Source: Liquorilactobacillus hordei DSM 19519
GTDB lineage: Bacteria > Bacillota > Bacilli > Lactobacillales > Lactobacillaceae
Assembly (NCBI RefSeq): GCF_019443985.1
Contig: NZ_CP049303.1
Coordinates: 1,674,001-1,738,000 of the forward strand
DNA: 64,000 nt
Reading direction: 5' to 3'
Shown here: positions 47,895-58,987 of the stretch, piece by piece
Layout of the letters: every line of letters starts with the position of its first letter
Numbering within the stretch: the stretch's first letter is position 1
Notes under the pieces: model-generated
Seen by the model: only the letters and a program-made list of their open reading frames with translations
The model's database searches: none
Told to the model about the DNA's origin: nothing
Program-made: the position numbers and the translations under genes

Positions 47895-49145
47895 TTATTT
47901 ACGACGATGACGGAAAAACGGAGGTGTATTTAAACCATCCTCATCGTTATCATCTTTTTCCTTTTCTGTATCCATCTTGAATATATCAAATTTTTTCTTT
48001 TCAACATTTCTAAACTCATCAGTTTTTACATCGTCAACTGGTCGTTCCTCAGTAGTTTCACGACGTAAATCCCAATCTTTTAACGGGTCATTATTCTCAG
48101 TTTCTCTTACCGTTTCAACATTATCATTTTTTCTAAGATTGTTATAATTATCTTGAGTAAGTCTAGTAGATCTTTTATTGTCCAAATTTTTCTTATCAAT
48201 TCCAGTTGCAATAACAGTTACAACTACAGTGTCTTCAAGATCTTCGTTAATTGACGTACCAAAAATAATATTGACATCGCTCGTTGCAGCTTGAGCAACA
48301 ATATCTGAGGCATCTTGTGCTTCAAAAAGACTCAAATCAGGTCCACCAGTAATATTAAGCAATACCTGTTCAGCTCCATCAATCGAAACTTCCAACAAAG
48401 GTGAAGAAATTGCCTTCTTTGTTGCGTCAGCAGTTCTATTTTCACCATTTGCTGAACCAATTCCCATTAAAGCAGAACCTTGATTTTCCATAACCGTTTT
48501 TACATCAGCAAAATCCAAATTAACATATCCAGGAGAAGTAATTAAATCTGAGATTCCTTGAACACCTTGTCTTAAAACATTATCGGCTTCTTTAAAAGCC
48601 TCCATCATTGGTGTCTTCTTATCTACAATCTCAAGTAACCTGTTATTTGCAATAATTACTAACGTATCAACATGTTCTTTCATTTGAGCGACGCCTTCTG
48701 CCGCAAAACGAGCACGTTTTGGCCCTTCAAAACTAAAAGGTCTTGTGACCACGCCGACTGTCAAAGCGCCTTGTTCTTTAGCGACTTTGGCAATAATAGG
48801 AGCAGCACCGGTTCCTGTTCCACCACCCATTCCAGCAGTAACAAAAATCATATCTGCTCCTTTAAGTGCTTCAGCCAAAGCTTCTTCACTCTCTTGAGCT
48901 GCCTTATCACCGACTTCAGGATTTGAACCTGCCCCTAATCCTCGAGTTAATTTTGGCCCAAGTTGAATTTTTGTTTCAGCTTTTGAGCTAGCTAGGGCTT
49001 GTACATCTGTATTAGCAACAATAAATTCAACACCTTTTACATCATCAGCAATCATGCGATTTACAGCATTCCCGCCAGCACCACCAACACCAATAACTTT
49101 GATTGTTGCTCCTTTGTTTTCATTTGCATCCAGTGAAAATTCCAT
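47895..49145 (-). CDS. ftsZ: Cell division protein FtsZ
   Basis: Tubulin-like GTPase that forms the division ring. The tubulin signature GGGTGTG is at residues 107-113, with the T7 loop region [11 protein letters not shown] later. After the globular core comes an acidic linker (about 320-400) and a conserved C-terminal peptide ([11 protein letters not shown]) that binds FtsA and SepF. 416 aa. It follows ftsA by 21 bp. Confidence 0.98.
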   Translation of the reverse strand: MEFSLDANENKGATIKVIGVGGAGGNAVNRMIADDVKGVEFIVANTDVQALASSKAETKIQLGPKLTRGLGAGSNPEVGDKAAQESEEALAEALKGADMIFVTAGMGGGTGTGAAPIIAKVAKEQGALTVGVVTRPFSFEGPKRARFAAEGVAQMKEHVDTLVIIANNRLLEIVDKKTPMMEAFKEADNVLRQGVQGISDLITSPGYVNLDFADVKTVMENQGSALMGIGSANGENRTADATKKAISSPLLEVSIDGAEQVLLNITGGPDLSLFEAQDASDIVAQAATSDVNIIFGTSINEDLEDTVVVTVIATGIDKKNLDNKRSTRLTQDNYNNLRKNDNVETVRETENNDPLKDWDLRRETTEERPVDDVKTDEFRNVEKKKFDIFKMDTEKEKDDNDEDGLNTPPFFRHRRK

Positions 49146-49166
49146 TGCATTCCCTCCAAATTATTT

Positions 49167-50486
49167 TCAGTCAAAAAAGGTATTGAAAAAGTTCTTAATT
49201 CCCTCAAAAGAACTGTTCTTTTTTACTTTTTGCTTTTTCTGTTCCGTATTTTTGTTATAATCTACCTGCTGTTCATGTGTATCATCTTCAACATTATCCT
49301 CGATTACTGAAATATCACCTTCCAGTGAGGCCTTCACAACTTTTTCAATCTCACTTTGCTTAGTCATATATGCTACCAAGCCGATTGACTGTGTGAACGA
49401 GGGATGTCTCAACCCCATTTGTTGTGGAATAAATAATTTAATATTTGTCTCAAAAATATCTTCTGCTAACTCTTTAATACCGGGGAGAGCAGAAACACCA
49501 CCTGTAATAATAATCCCCCCAGGAAGTTGCAATGCGTCAATCTCTTCTAAAACAGTTTTTAATTTCGTGAATATTTGTGTCAAACGCGCTTCAATAATTT
49601 CACTTAGATATTCACCACTAATTTGCACCGTATCAGCCTTTCCAACCACTTCTACAGGAAAAACGTCATCTTTAGATGCTAGATAACTAGCAGCGTATCC
49701 AAAATTACGCTTAATTTTTTCAGCATTCTCGAGTGAAGTATTTAGAACAACGGAAATATCTTTAGTAACAAATTTTCCGCCTTCTTGATCAACATATGTA
49801 TATTTTAACTTATGATCATGTACGACAGCTGCTGTTGTCTGACCGCCGCCTAAATCAATTAAAACCGCTCCAAAATCCTGTTCCCCATCACTAAGCGCTT
49901 GTGTTGCAAGTGCTAGGGGTGCAACAATCGTATCTTTCACTACAAGACCTGCACGTTCAACACACTTAACTGTATTATGCAGAACAGTCCTGGGACCAGT
50001 ATACAAGACACCATTCATTTCAAGACGTACACCAACCATTCCACGCGGATCTTTAATACCATCAAACCCATCAACTGTAAATTCGTTGGGAATAACATCA
50101 ATAATATCTCGTTCTGGTGGTAATTTCTGTACAAGCGCTGCCTTTGTCACATGATAAACATCAGTACTATCAATTTCTTTTGACTTTCCACTGCCATCAC
50201 CAACCGCTATCATTCCATTACATGGAACAATTTCTAAAAAATTAGCTGGGATGCCTACTGTTACTTCCGAAATTTGAATATTTGCTTTTTGCTCTGCCTG
50301 ATCAACGGCAGCCTTAATTGCATCAACAGCTCTGTCGATATCAACAATGACTCCGCGGCTCAATCCATCGGAGCGCTCACTTCCTACCCCAATAATATTA
50401 AGCTGTCCCTTGACAAATTCCGCTACGATTACTTTAATCGAAGTAGTCCCAATATCAAGTCCAACATAAATTCCTGAATTATCCAT
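49167..50486 (-). CDS. ftsA: Cell division protein FtsA
   Basis: Actin-fold protein that tethers FtsZ to the membrane. Phosphate-binding motifs YVGLDIGTTSIKV (7-19) and VLIDLGGGQTTAAV (about 208), plus GGIIITGGVSALPG, are present. The C-terminal amphipathic membrane helix is FEGIKNFFNTFFD. 439 aa. A 136-bp gap separates it from divIB, so it may have an additional promoter. Confidence 0.97.
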   Translation of the reverse strand: MDNSGIYVGLDIGTTSIKVIVAEFVKGQLNIIGVGSERSDGLSRGVIVDIDRAVDAIKAAVDQAEQKANIQISEVTVGIPANFLEIVPCNGMIAVGDGSGKSKEIDSTDVYHVTKAALVQKLPPERDIIDVIPNEFTVDGFDGIKDPRGMVGVRLEMNGVLYTGPRTVLHNTVKCVERAGLVVKDTIVAPLALATQALSDGEQDFGAVLIDLGGGQTTAAVVHDHKLKYTYVDQEGGKFVTKDISVVLNTSLENAEKIKRNFGYAASYLASKDDVFPVEVVGKADTVQISGEYLSEIIEARLTQIFTKLKTVLEEIDALQLPGGIIITGGVSALPGIKELAEDIFETNIKLFIPQQMGLRHPSFTQSIGLVAYMTKQSEIEKVVKASLEGDISVIEDNVEDDTHEQQVDYNKNTEQKKQKVKKNSSFEGIKNFFNTFFD

Positions 50487-50556
50487 TGGTTGAGCTCCCT
50501 TCTAAAAAATAAATTAAAAAAACATTACTAATTTTTTATTCAAACTAACAACTAGA

Positions 50557-50565
50557 ATTTTACCA
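50557..50565 (-). promoter_or_regulatory. Possible extended -10 promoter for ftsA-ftsZ
   Basis: Minus strand TGGTAAAAT (TGn plus TAAAAT) about 70 bp before the ftsA ATG, in the only sizeable gap inside the division cluster. No clear -35 is present. Confidence 0.35.
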
Positions 50566-50622
50566 CAACACGTGGCATTTATACACTTTTCAAGAATTTT
50601 TATTGTACAAATTATTAAATTT

Positions 50623-51471
50623 TTATTTTAATTCTGTTGAATAGGCGCCAACTTCAAAATCTATTCTAATTTTACCAGAAGCCTTAGCTTTAATCTGTGA
50701 ATAATATTGCATTTTTCTTGCAAAAGTAGATAAAGTTGCAATAATTTCATTGCCATCATTCATATAAACCTTAATTCGTTCGGGATTAACAGAATCCGGC
50801 GTTGCATGAATCTCTGAAATACCCGTTAATACACTTGATGACAGTTTGTTCATTTGCTTTGCTAATAACTTAGTTTCAGTAGAATTCTTGAAATTTGAAA
50901 AGACAGGCAAGTTCCCCTCGGGTGATGTATGCTTTACTGTTGATACATTGCCTGCACTATTCAAAGCATAGTAATTATCACTTTTTAACAAGTATCCCAC
51001 AATCGTTTCCTTAGAAATCCGTATATTAACCGTTCTGTTACTCAAAATGAACCGTGCATTTCTAACCTCACTAATATTTTTTTTAATCAAGTTAGATGAC
51101 TCTTTTTTTCTCAGATATACCTGCATCATATAATCATTTGTTCTAATACCACTAACATTCTTAATTGCTTCTTGGGTGACTTGATCTACGCCTGTAACTT
51201 TTATCTCTTTAACCTTACTAATTGGCAAGATAAAATAAAGTGAAATCAGAGTGATACATCCAAAAAATAATAAATTAATTAGCATTCTTCTACGCAGAAA
51301 TAAGTTTCTTTGTTTCGATAGTTTGGGTAGTTTATTACCCATTCTATTTTTAGCAAGTTTATTTTTTTTCAGAATTTTTTTATGCCTTTTTTTTTGAGCT
51401 TGTTCCCATGGTGTGAGAGGTTGGTTACTATTTTTTTCTCTACCAAAAAAATTACTGAATTTAAATTTCAT
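50623..51471 (-). CDS. divIB: Cell division protein DivIB/FtsQ
   Basis: Bitopic septal protein linking FtsL and DivIC. A basic cytoplasmic tail (about 1-85) is followed by a membrane segment (about 86-107), a POTRA domain (SKVKEIKVTGVDQVTQEAIKN, about 110-175), and the FtsQ beta domain. The 282-aa start at 51471 is chosen because GAGG sits 5 nt before that ATG; a GTG five codons earlier lacks a site. It follows murG by 22 bp. Confidence 0.94.
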   Translation of the reverse strand: MKFKFSNFFGREKNSNQPLTPWEQAQKKRHKKILKKNKLAKNRMGNKLPKLSKQRNLFLRRRMLINLLFFGCITLISLYFILPISKVKEIKVTGVDQVTQEAIKNVSGIRTNDYMMQVYLRKKESSNLIKKNISEVRNARFILSNRTVNIRISKETIVGYLLKSDNYYALNSAGNVSTVKHTSPEGNLPVFSNFKNSTETKLLAKQMNKLSSSVLTGISEIHATPDSVNPERIKVYMNDGNEIIATLSTFARKMQYYSQIKAKASGKIRIDFEVGAYSTELK

Positions 51472-51493
51472 ACCAACCTCAATCACTTTCTAA

Positions 51494-52585
51494 TTATTTA
51501 TTAATTAACTCTGTCAAAACCTTTTCAATGCGTTTGGAAGAATCTGGAATACCTGCCTTCTTAGCTTCTTTTGCAATTTTACTTCTTCTTTCATCATCTT
51601 TCATCAGTTTATTGACTTCAGCTGATAGTGTTTTACCACTTAATGAATCTTCTTTAATCATAATTGCTGCATCTATATCAGCTAGACTACGAGCATTATA
51701 AGTCTGATGATCATGTGTCACATTAGGACTTGGAATCAATATTGAAGGAATTCCTAGGACCGTTATTTCAGCTAAACTTGTTGCACCAGAGCGACCAACA
51801 ATTAAATCAATTTCAGGTAAGATTGCTGGCATATCTTGAATATACGGCTTAATTACAATATTTTTTAATTCTTTTTCTCCAAGTTCATTTTTTATTTTCT
51901 CATAATAAATACTACCTGTCACAAATAATACCTGGAATTCATCTGTGTTAAACAAAGAGAATGCTTCTATTGTTGCTTCATTAATTCGTCTTGCGCCTCT
52001 TGATCCGCCAAATACCAAAACCGTCTTTTTGTTCTCTGATAAACCTAACTCTGCCAATCTCCCTGTTGGTTTAATATTAGCTACTTGTTGGGCTCTGGGA
52101 TTTCCGGTAAAAACAACTTTTTGGCTGGGAAATTCCTTCCTAGCTGCCTCAAAACATATACCAATTTTATCCACAAAATGACTTAAGAATTTATTTGTAA
52201 CTCCTGCAATGCTATTTTGTTCATGAATAAATGTTGGAATATGCATCTGTGACGCAGCGTAAACAACAGCACCGCAAACATATCCACCTGTGCCAACTAC
52301 AACATCAGGTTTGAATTCTTTGATTATTTTTTTTGCCTCATGAACACTTTTTAGAAATAAATAAATAGTCTTAAAATTTTGCAATGACAAGGAACGCTTA
52401 AATCCCTGAATCTCAATTGTTTTAAAATCAATTCCCGCATTTGGAACAATTTTACTTTCAAGTCCCCTATTTGTTCCAACATACAAAAAAGTACTGCTAT
52501 CATCATCTTTTTTTAAAGTATCAATTAATGCCAGTGCTGGGTAGATATGTCCACCTGTACCACCGCCAGATATTAGCAAACGCAA
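51494..52585 (-). CDS. murG: UDP-N-acetylglucosamine--undecaprenyl-PP-MurNAc-peptide GlcNAc transferase (TTG start)
   Basis: Transfers GlcNAc to lipid I to make lipid II on the cytoplasmic face. GT-B fold with [14 protein letters not shown] at the N-terminus and the UDP-binding region [12 protein letters not shown] and TYNARSL. 363 aa. The start is TTG with GGAG upstream; it lies four bases after murD. Confidence 0.97.
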   Translation of the reverse strand: MRLLISGGGTGGHIYPALALIDTLKKDDDSSTFLYVGTNRGLESKIVPNAGIDFKTIEIQGFKRSLSLQNFKTIYLFLKSVHEAKKIIKEFKPDVVVGTGGYVCGAVVYAASQMHIPTFIHEQNSIAGVTNKFLSHFVDKIGICFEAARKEFPSQKVVFTGNPRAQQVANIKPTGRLAELGLSENKKTVLVFGGSRGARRINEATIEAFSLFNTDEFQVLFVTGSIYYEKIKNELGEKELKNIVIKPYIQDMPAILPEIDLIVGRSGATSLAEITVLGIPSILIPSPNVTHDHQTYNARSLADIDAAIMIKEDSLSGKTLSAEVNKLMKDDERRSKIAKEAKKAGIPDSSKRIEKVLTELINK

Positions 52586-52589
52586 TATA

Positions 52590-53957
52590 CTACATCTCCA
52601 ATTCTTTTTTTAAATCTTCGACTGCTTCAATAAACAGGTCTCCACGAACTTCGAAAGTTGGATACTGATCCCAGCTTGCACAAGCTGGCGATAGTAAAAC
52701 TACATCATTTTCCTCGCTTATCTCATATGCAATCGGAACTGCTGTCTTAACATTTTCAGTTTTTATTATTTGTTTTACTCCTGCCTGCTTAGCTGCTTGT
52801 GCTACTAGGTCGCCAGTTTCACCAAATACAATTATTCCTCTAAGGTTCTTAAAATATGGAATTAATCGCTCAAACGTAAAACCACGATCAAGTCCACCAG
52901 CTAATAACACTACCGGATTATTAAAACCAGCTAACGCTTTTTCTGTTGCCTCCATATTAGTTGCCTTTGAATCATTGTAGAATTTACGCTTTTTAACTGT
53001 AGTAACATATTGTGTACGATGTCTAACACCTGAGAAGGTTTTTAAAACCTCCACAATATTTTTACTTTCTTGACCCAATAGTTTTACAACCGAAATTGCT
53101 GCCAAAGCATTTTCCACGTTATGTTCCCCAGGAATTTTAATTTCAGAAGCAAGCATAATTTTTTCTTCTCTAAAATAAAGCCAGCCATCTTTTTCATAAG
53201 CACCTGCTGTACTATTTCCTTTTCGGGAAAAAGGAACAATTGTTGCCTTTGATTGTTCACTTAGTTTGCGCCATTCTTCTGAATCCCAATTAACCACAAA
53301 ATAATCTTCTTTTGTCTGATTCTTTGTAATATTCATCTTTGCTTTAATGTAATTTTCACGCGTGCCATGATAATCTGTATGGGCCTCATAAATATTAGTT
53401 AATACTGCTATATGTGGGCGTAGTTTTGTCGTGCCCATCAATTGAAAACTCGACAATTCAGTAACCATCACATCATCTTTAGTCGCCTCTTGTGCAACTA
53501 AAGATGCAGGTATACCAATATTACCTGCAACATATGCCTCACCATTTTGTCTTCCTTGATTAAGCATTAATGAAATAAGTGTGGTAGTTGTTGTTTTACC
53601 ATTTGTTCCTGTTACACCAATCATCTGCGCATCTAAAATTTCATATGCTAATTCAGGTTCAGTGATAATTGTTAGTCCGCGTCTTAGCGCCTCAGCAATT
53701 AATACATTGCTATAAGGAATTCCAGGATTCTTAACAAGCAAATCTGTTTCGTCTAAGAGTGAAAGCGGATGCCCTCCTGTCACTACCTTGATTCCTTCAG
53801 CATGTAACTTATCTAGTATTTTTTGTGGAGCCTCCTTCAAATCGTTCACCGTCACTGTTGAACCTAATTTACGGAGAAGTTTCGCAGAATTAACCCCACT
53901 TTTTCCCAAACCAACAACCAGTACATTTTTGCCCCTGTAAGTTGTTATTTTTTTCAT
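52590..53957 (-). CDS. murD: UDP-N-acetylmuramoylalanine--D-glutamate ligase
   Basis: Adds D-glutamate to UDP-MurNAc-L-Ala. It has an N-terminal Rossmann-like domain ([17 protein letters not shown]), ATP loop [14 protein letters not shown], and a C-terminal ligase domain with FYNDSKATN and [18 protein letters not shown]. 455 aa. The second in-frame ATG is the likely start, since the sequence AGAG ATG itself contains the site for it. It follows mraY by 27 bp. Confidence 0.97.
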   Translation of the reverse strand: MKKITTYRGKNVLVVGLGKSGVNSAKLLRKLGSTVTVNDLKEAPQKILDKLHAEGIKVVTGGHPLSLLDETDLLVKNPGIPYSNVLIAEALRRGLTIITEPELAYEILDAQMIGVTGTNGKTTTTTLISLMLNQGRQNGEAYVAGNIGIPASLVAQEATKDDVMVTELSSFQLMGTTKLRPHIAVLTNIYEAHTDYHGTRENYIKAKMNITKNQTKEDYFVVNWDSEEWRKLSEQSKATIVPFSRKGNSTAGAYEKDGWLYFREEKIMLASEIKIPGEHNVENALAAISVVKLLGQESKNIVEVLKTFSGVRHRTQYVTTVKKRKFYNDSKATNMEATEKALAGFNNPVVLLAGGLDRGFTFERLIPYFKNLRGIIVFGETGDLVAQAAKQAGVKQIIKTENVKTAVPIAYEISEENDVVLLSPACASWDQYPTFEVRGDLFIEAVEDLKKELEM

Positions 53958-53984
53958 AATGGACATCTCTTTTCAAATAAATAT

Positions 53985-54947
53985 TTAAAGTATCACTATC
54001 AGGCTCAAAATACTTGCAACAAGACCTATTAACCAAAAAGTTATATCTATGCGCCATTCACTCCAACCACACATTTCAAAATGATGATGAATCGGACTCA
54101 TTTTAAAAATGCGTTTACCAGTTAACTTAAATGAGGCAACTTGCAACATTACACTTGCAGTCTCAACCACGAATATAATTCCAATTACAAGCAATGACAA
54201 TTCATGATGTAGTAACAATGAAACAGCAGCTAAAGCCCCACCTAAAGCCAATGATCCCATATCTCCCATAAAAATTTTAGCAGGTTTATGATTAAATATT
54301 AGGAAAGCAATGAGCGCTCCAATGACGGCAAGGCAAAAAAGTAACACATCTCCCTGTCTTTGAGCAGCCGCAATCACAGCATATGTTCCGAACGCTATAA
54401 TAGCCTGCCCAGCTACAAGCCCATCAATTCCATCTGTAAGATTTACTGCATTTGAAAATCCAACGAGCCAAAAAATTACAAAAAACACAAAAAGAAACCC
54501 GATATTGATCTCGTTTCCAAAGAAATGCAGAGCAAGAGGGAATCTCTCATTCCAGTAGACAAACGTAAAAATCAGGCCACCTGCTATCTGTCCAAGTAGT
54601 TTCTGCCAAGCTTTCAATCCTTCATTTTGTTTTTTCCATAGTTTTATAGAATCATCCCAGAACCCTAATATTCCATAAAGTAATAAAATAAATTCCAATA
54701 CTAATAACCTAGCACTTAATTGTCTATAGATTACGGGAATAATAATCGCTGTCACCAATATTGCAATATTAAAAACAAATCCACCCATTGTCGGTGTTCC
54801 AGACTTCTTTTCGTGCCATTTTGGGCCTTCTTCACGAATCATCTGTCCTTGTTTTTTCTTATGTGCATAATTAATAAAGACTGGTAAAAAAGACAACGTT
54901 AATAAAAAACTAACTACTATGGTAAGAATCATTTCTATTGAATTCAT
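53985..54947 (-). CDS. mraY: Phospho-N-acetylmuramoyl-pentapeptide-transferase
   Basis: Integral membrane enzyme making lipid I. 320 aa with about ten membrane spans; catalytic loops [17 protein letters not shown] and [19 protein letters not shown], and PIHHHFE near the C-terminus. The ATG follows the murE stop with no gap. Confidence 0.97.
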   Translation of the reverse strand: MNSIEMILTIVVSFLLTLSFLPVFINYAHKKKQGQMIREEGPKWHEKKSGTPTMGGFVFNIAILVTAIIIPVIYRQLSARLLVLEFILLLYGILGFWDDSIKLWKKQNEGLKAWQKLLGQIAGGLIFTFVYWNERFPLALHFFGNEINIGFLFVFFVIFWLVGFSNAVNLTDGIDGLVAGQAIIAFGTYAVIAAAQRQGDVLLFCLAVIGALIAFLIFNHKPAKIFMGDMGSLALGGALAAVSLLLHHELSLLVIGIIFVVETASVMLQVASFKLTGKRIFKMSPIHHHFEMCGWSEWRIDITFWLIGLVASILSLIVIL

Positions 54948-56435
54948 CTAATCTCCTTGCTCCTTCAAGTCGAGTGCTTTTTTTGCTTCTTCAACATCAT
55001 CAAAATGGTGTTTTGTATCCCCAATTATTTGATAATCTTCGTGTCCTTTTCCTGCAATTAAAACAATATCTGTTGGCTTTGCCATTGCAACGGCAAAATT
55101 AATTGCTTCTCTTCTATCGACAAATGTCGGAATTTCTAACATTTCAGGTACGCCTACAAGCATTTCATCAATTATTGTCTGTGGATTCTCTGATCGTGGA
55201 TTATCGGATGTAAAAATAGGATAATCACTGTGTTCCACAGCAATTTTAGCCATCTTAGGCCTTTTTAATTTATCTCGATCGCCACCACAACCAACTACAC
55301 AGAAAACTTTTCCTTGGGCAAAATCATTTATTGTTTCTAAAGCATTCAATAAACCATCAGGCGTATGTGAGTAATCTACGATTGCAGACACTTTACTTGC
55401 AGAGGTAACTAACTGCAATCTACCTCTAACACCAGGAAATTGTTCAAGAGCAGCAATTATGTCCGCAGGATCAACTCCACATGCATAAGCAGCTGAAAAT
55501 GCAGCTAAGATATTATATACGTTAAACAAACCAACCATTTTAACATCTAGATGGAAAATTTCACCAAAAACAACTAAATCAAAGCTTGTTCCCTCACCGT
55601 GAATTTCAATATTCGCTGCCTTAATCATTGCCTCTTTTTTAATTCCATAAGTAAGAATCTCAGCAGCAGTATCAGCCTCAAACTGTTCCCCAATTGGATC
55701 ATCAATATTCAAAACAGCTACTTTGGGATCTCCAGAATGTGTATATCTATTTCCGAGTTGTGAAAATAACAGACTTTTTGCGTGCGCATAATTTGCCATC
55801 GTTTTATGGTAATCTAGATGATCTTGCGTCAAATTAGTAAAGACCGCAACATCAAAATCAACTCCCCACACTCTTCCTTGAATCAGCGCGATTGATGAAA
55901 CTTCCATCGCAACCGTACTTACACCTTTTTCTACCATTTTGTTTAATGTCCGTTGTAAAGTGATAATATCTGGAGTTGTATTTTTAGTTTTCAAAACTTC
56001 AGTATCAATCTTACGGTACATCGTACCAATTAATCCGGTTTTTTCACCTAAATTGCGAAAAATTGCTTCAATAATGTGCGTAACTGTAGTTTTCCCATTG
56101 GTTCCCGTTACTCCAATCACACGAAGTGCTTGACTTGATGTTTCATAAAAAAAGCTACTTAAAATTGCCATTGCTTTATTTGTATTTTGTACATATACAA
56201 CAGGCACTGCAATTGCTGGCAATTCTTCTTGAGCAATAATCATTGCTGCCCCTTTTTCTATCGCCTCATGTACTAATTTATGACCGTCAACCTTTGCTCC
56301 CTTAATTGCTATAAAAATACTTCCAAGGGTAACTTCACGGGTATCTTGCGTTACCAGTGAGACTGAAAAATCTTCGAAATTCTTGGGTACTATTTTTTTA
56401 AACCTTAAACTTTTAATTAATTTACTTGCTTGCAT
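54948..56435 (-). CDS. murE: UDP-MurNAc-tripeptide ligase MurE, meso-DAP type
   Basis: Adds the third residue of the peptidoglycan stem peptide. ATP loop [13 protein letters not shown] (about 109-121). The amino-acid specificity motif reads TSDNPRSENP; DNPR marks meso-DAP-adding enzymes, whereas L-lysine enzymes differ here. 495 aa. Its placement between the PBP gene and mraY is as in Bacillus. The DAP assignment agrees with dapA and dapF in this window. Confidence 0.94.
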   Translation of the reverse strand: MQASKLIKSLRFKKIVPKNFEDFSVSLVTQDTREVTLGSIFIAIKGAKVDGHKLVHEAIEKGAAMIIAQEELPAIAVPVVYVQNTNKAMAILSSFFYETSSQALRVIGVTGTNGKTTVTHIIEAIFRNLGEKTGLIGTMYRKIDTEVLKTKNTTPDIITLQRTLNKMVEKGVSTVAMEVSSIALIQGRVWGVDFDVAVFTNLTQDHLDYHKTMANYAHAKSLLFSQLGNRYTHSGDPKVAVLNIDDPIGEQFEADTAAEILTYGIKKEAMIKAANIEIHGEGTSFDLVVFGEIFHLDVKMVGLFNVYNILAAFSAAYACGVDPADIIAALEQFPGVRGRLQLVTSASKVSAIVDYSHTPDGLLNALETINDFAQGKVFCVVGCGGDRDKLKRPKMAKIAVEHSDYPIFTSDNPRSENPQTIIDEMLVGVPEMLEIPTFVDRREAINFAVAMAKPTDIVLIAGKGHEDYQIIGDTKHHFDDVEEAKKALDLKEQGD

Positions 56436-56453
56436 AAATTCACCATACTATTC

Positions 56454-58601
56454 CTATTTAAGCTTTACTGTAATATCAGTAATTCCATCTAACGATTTAT
56501 TAGCAGCCAGACTTTGCTCGCTGACATAACCGGATCCCTCAATATTAAAAGTGATTCCCAGCAGTTTACCGAGTTTGACAACATCACCTCTAGACCATCC
56601 AGTTAAATCTGGCATAACTTTTTCTCCGTTTGTTATCAAAATTATCCGTTCCCCGGATAAAGAAGTACTTCCAGTTGTTTCTGATTGTGCCATAATTTTA
56701 TTTCCACTGCCAATTGCCGTAACTAACAATCCATTATTTCTTAATTTAGTCTTTACACTCGTTGCATTTTTACCTACATAATTTTTTATCGCAACTTGTG
56801 TATTGCTTGCCGTTTGTCCAGAGTTTTCATCTAGTGCTCGTTTTAGGAGCGGATTAAATACACTGGCCAACATCTGACCCGAAGTCCCACCTGCAAAAGT
56901 TGTTGGCTGCTTCATAGTGATGTATAAAATATATTTTGGATTATTTGCAGGTGCCACCCCCGCAACAGAGAAAATATAATTCATTTCGCCTTTGAGATAT
57001 CCTGTTCCCGTGCTATTACTAATCTGCGCAGTCCCAGTTTTCACCCCTATCCGGTATCCATCTATTTTAAAGGCACTCCCTGTACCATTTTGATTATAGA
57101 CAACATCTTGCATCATACTCAATACCTTTTTAGCAGTTGAAGACTTAATAGGATGTCCTACAACCTTTTTATTAAATTTATAGACTGTTTTTCCATTATT
57201 AGGATTTACAATTTTTCGAACTAACTGTGGCTTTACCATTTTACCATTATTAGTAACCGCTGAAAATGCCTGAAGCATTTGAAATACAGTTACGGTTATT
57301 CCTTGACCATATGCTGTATTTGCTTGTTCAATTGGGTATTTGTATTCTATGCTTCCTTTCACTTCATTTGAAAGTCCAGAATTTGTTGATTTCAACAACC
57401 CAAAACGTTTAATGTAGTTCAACCATTTTTTAGCTCCCATTGTCTGCTCTAAGTGAGCCATTCCAACATTAGAAGAACGAATAAAGGCATCTCGATACGT
57501 AATATCTCCCCATCCACTTGGATACCAATCGCTTACTGTTTGTCCATTAATTTTGTATGTTCCAGACTTATAAGTTGCATTTGCATTATAATTGCCACTA
57601 TTAATTGCTGCGGCCATCGTCAAAATTTTCATAGTAGACCCTGGTTCAAAACTATCTTCAACTAATGTATTCCGCCACATATCACTCAATCCAACCTTAG
57701 TTTGTGCATTAAAAGTCGGACGTTGTGTTGCAGCAACAATTGCACCCGTTTTTGCATTCATCAAAACTGCATTCATTTCTTTTACATGGTACGTACTTTG
57801 AGCTTGTGACATCAAAGTTTCGAGATAAGTCTGTAACCTTGAATCAAGGGTGGTATAAACATTGTCTCCATTTTTCGCTTTTCTAGACTTTATTTTAGAA
57901 CCAGGAATAGGCGTTCCTTTGATATCCTTCTCAAATTTTTTCACACCATTTACACCAGTTAATAGTTTATTATACTGGCTTTCAAGGCCCATAACTCCAA
58001 CCATCTTACCATTGTTATTTTCAGCAATCCCAATTAATTGAGAAGCAAAAGTTCCATTAGGATAGAGTCTCGCCTGTGATTCTGTAAAGTTGATTCCCTT
58101 TATGTTTGCAGCTTCTATTTTATTCTTAGTTTCGAGTGAAATATTTTTGCCAGCTGTTCCTAATTCAACTTGATAAGTATCTTGATTCTCTGGATTCAAG
58201 ACTTTCTTAACCTGATCATATGAAATTGATAAGTTTTTACTCAAAACTTTTGCTGCTTTATCCTTATCCTTATCAGCCAAATATTCTCTTTTTCCAAATG
58301 CTACAGCTGTCTTTGATAAAACTATGTAAATTGTATAAGTTGACGTATCTTCTGCAATTGGTTGGTTATCAGCATCATAAATTGTTCCGCGCTGTGCCTT
58401 TATTTCTGTCTTACTAGCATATAATTTTGCAACGCTTTTTTTCAAATTAACATGATCCACAGATTGGAAAACTGCAATATAAAAAAAACGACCGATAAAC
58501 ATTGCGAAAATGATTGCAACGCTAAAGAAAATCCATCGACCGAATCGTTTTCTATTTTGCTGTCTTCGCTTCTTTGTTTCTCGTCCATTTTTTTTAATCA
58601 T
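56454..58601 (-). CDS. Septal penicillin-binding protein 2 (FtsI / PBP2X type) with PASTA domains
   Basis: Class B transpeptidase for septal cross-linking. Short basic cytoplasmic tail, membrane anchor (about 22-44), dimerisation domain, then transpeptidase domain with SXXK at S322 (STMK), SXN at S376-N378 and KTG at 521-523; two PASTA-like domains occupy about 590-715. 715 aa. The start overlaps the ftsL stop by 4 nt. It partners FtsW (23209). Confidence 0.95.
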   Translation of the reverse strand: MIKKNGRETKKRRQQNRKRFGRWIFFSVAIIFAMFIGRFFYIAVFQSVDHVNLKKSVAKLYASKTEIKAQRGTIYDADNQPIAEDTSTYTIYIVLSKTAVAFGKREYLADKDKDKAAKVLSKNLSISYDQVKKVLNPENQDTYQVELGTAGKNISLETKNKIEAANIKGINFTESQARLYPNGTFASQLIGIAENNNGKMVGVMGLESQYNKLLTGVNGVKKFEKDIKGTPIPGSKIKSRKAKNGDNVYTTLDSRLQTYLETLMSQAQSTYHVKEMNAVLMNAKTGAIVAATQRPTFNAQTKVGLSDMWRNTLVEDSFEPGSTMKILTMAAAINSGNYNANATYKSGTYKINGQTVSDWYPSGWGDITYRDAFIRSSNVGMAHLEQTMGAKKWLNYIKRFGLLKSTNSGLSNEVKGSIEYKYPIEQANTAYGQGITVTVFQMLQAFSAVTNNGKMVKPQLVRKIVNPNNGKTVYKFNKKVVGHPIKSSTAKKVLSMMQDVVYNQNGTGSAFKIDGYRIGVKTGTAQISNSTGTGYLKGEMNYIFSVAGVAPANNPKYILYITMKQPTTFAGGTSGQMLASVFNPLLKRALDENSGQTASNTQVAIKNYVGKNATSVKTKLRNNGLLVTAIGSGNKIMAQSETTGSTSLSGERIILITNGEKVMPDLTGWSRGDVVKLGKLLGITFNIEGSGYVSEQSLAANKSLDGITDITVKLK

Positions 58602-58969
58602 TTTGAAACATTCCTTATTGAATTATCATTCATACTTAAACCGGCATCTTGAGCAAACTTCATTAGTCTGCTTTTATTTGAAAGTTCACTAACTTCCTGT
58701 TTTGTATTAACGTTATCATTTTGAATCTCAACAATTTTTTGATTGATATTTTGTAATTTGTACTGTGTACTTGAAAGATTGACTTTAGAAGATATCACAA
58801 GAATCATCATTCCCATAAATAACAAGCTTAACAATGTGACACTCATAATTTCAAATCCTGAAAATGGTACACGAGTATTTTTTACTTTTGGTGATGCTTT
58901 ATGTATTGGAGCCGTTTTCTCTTGTCTCTTTGGAACTGCTTCTAATTGCCTTGCAGTATTTTGTGCCAT
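58598..58969 (-). CDS. ftsL: Cell division protein FtsL
   Basis: Small bitopic protein that forms a complex with DivIB and DivIC. 123 aa: basic N-terminal tail, membrane segment (about 42-62), and an extracytoplasmic leucine-zipper-like coiled coil (about 65-120). The start is ambiguous: the ATG at 58969 (MAQNTARQ) or a GTG three codons earlier; the ATG is preferred. It lies between rsmH and the PBP gene, as usual. Confidence 0.92.
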   Translation of the reverse strand: MAQNTARQLEAVPKRQEKTAPIHKASPKVKNTRVPFSGFEIMSVTLLSLLFMGMMILVISSKVNLSSTQYKLQNINQKIVEIQNDNVNTKQEVSELSNKSRLMKFAQDAGLSMNDNSIRNVSK

Positions 58970-58987
58970 TTCCTTCACATCCTTCTG

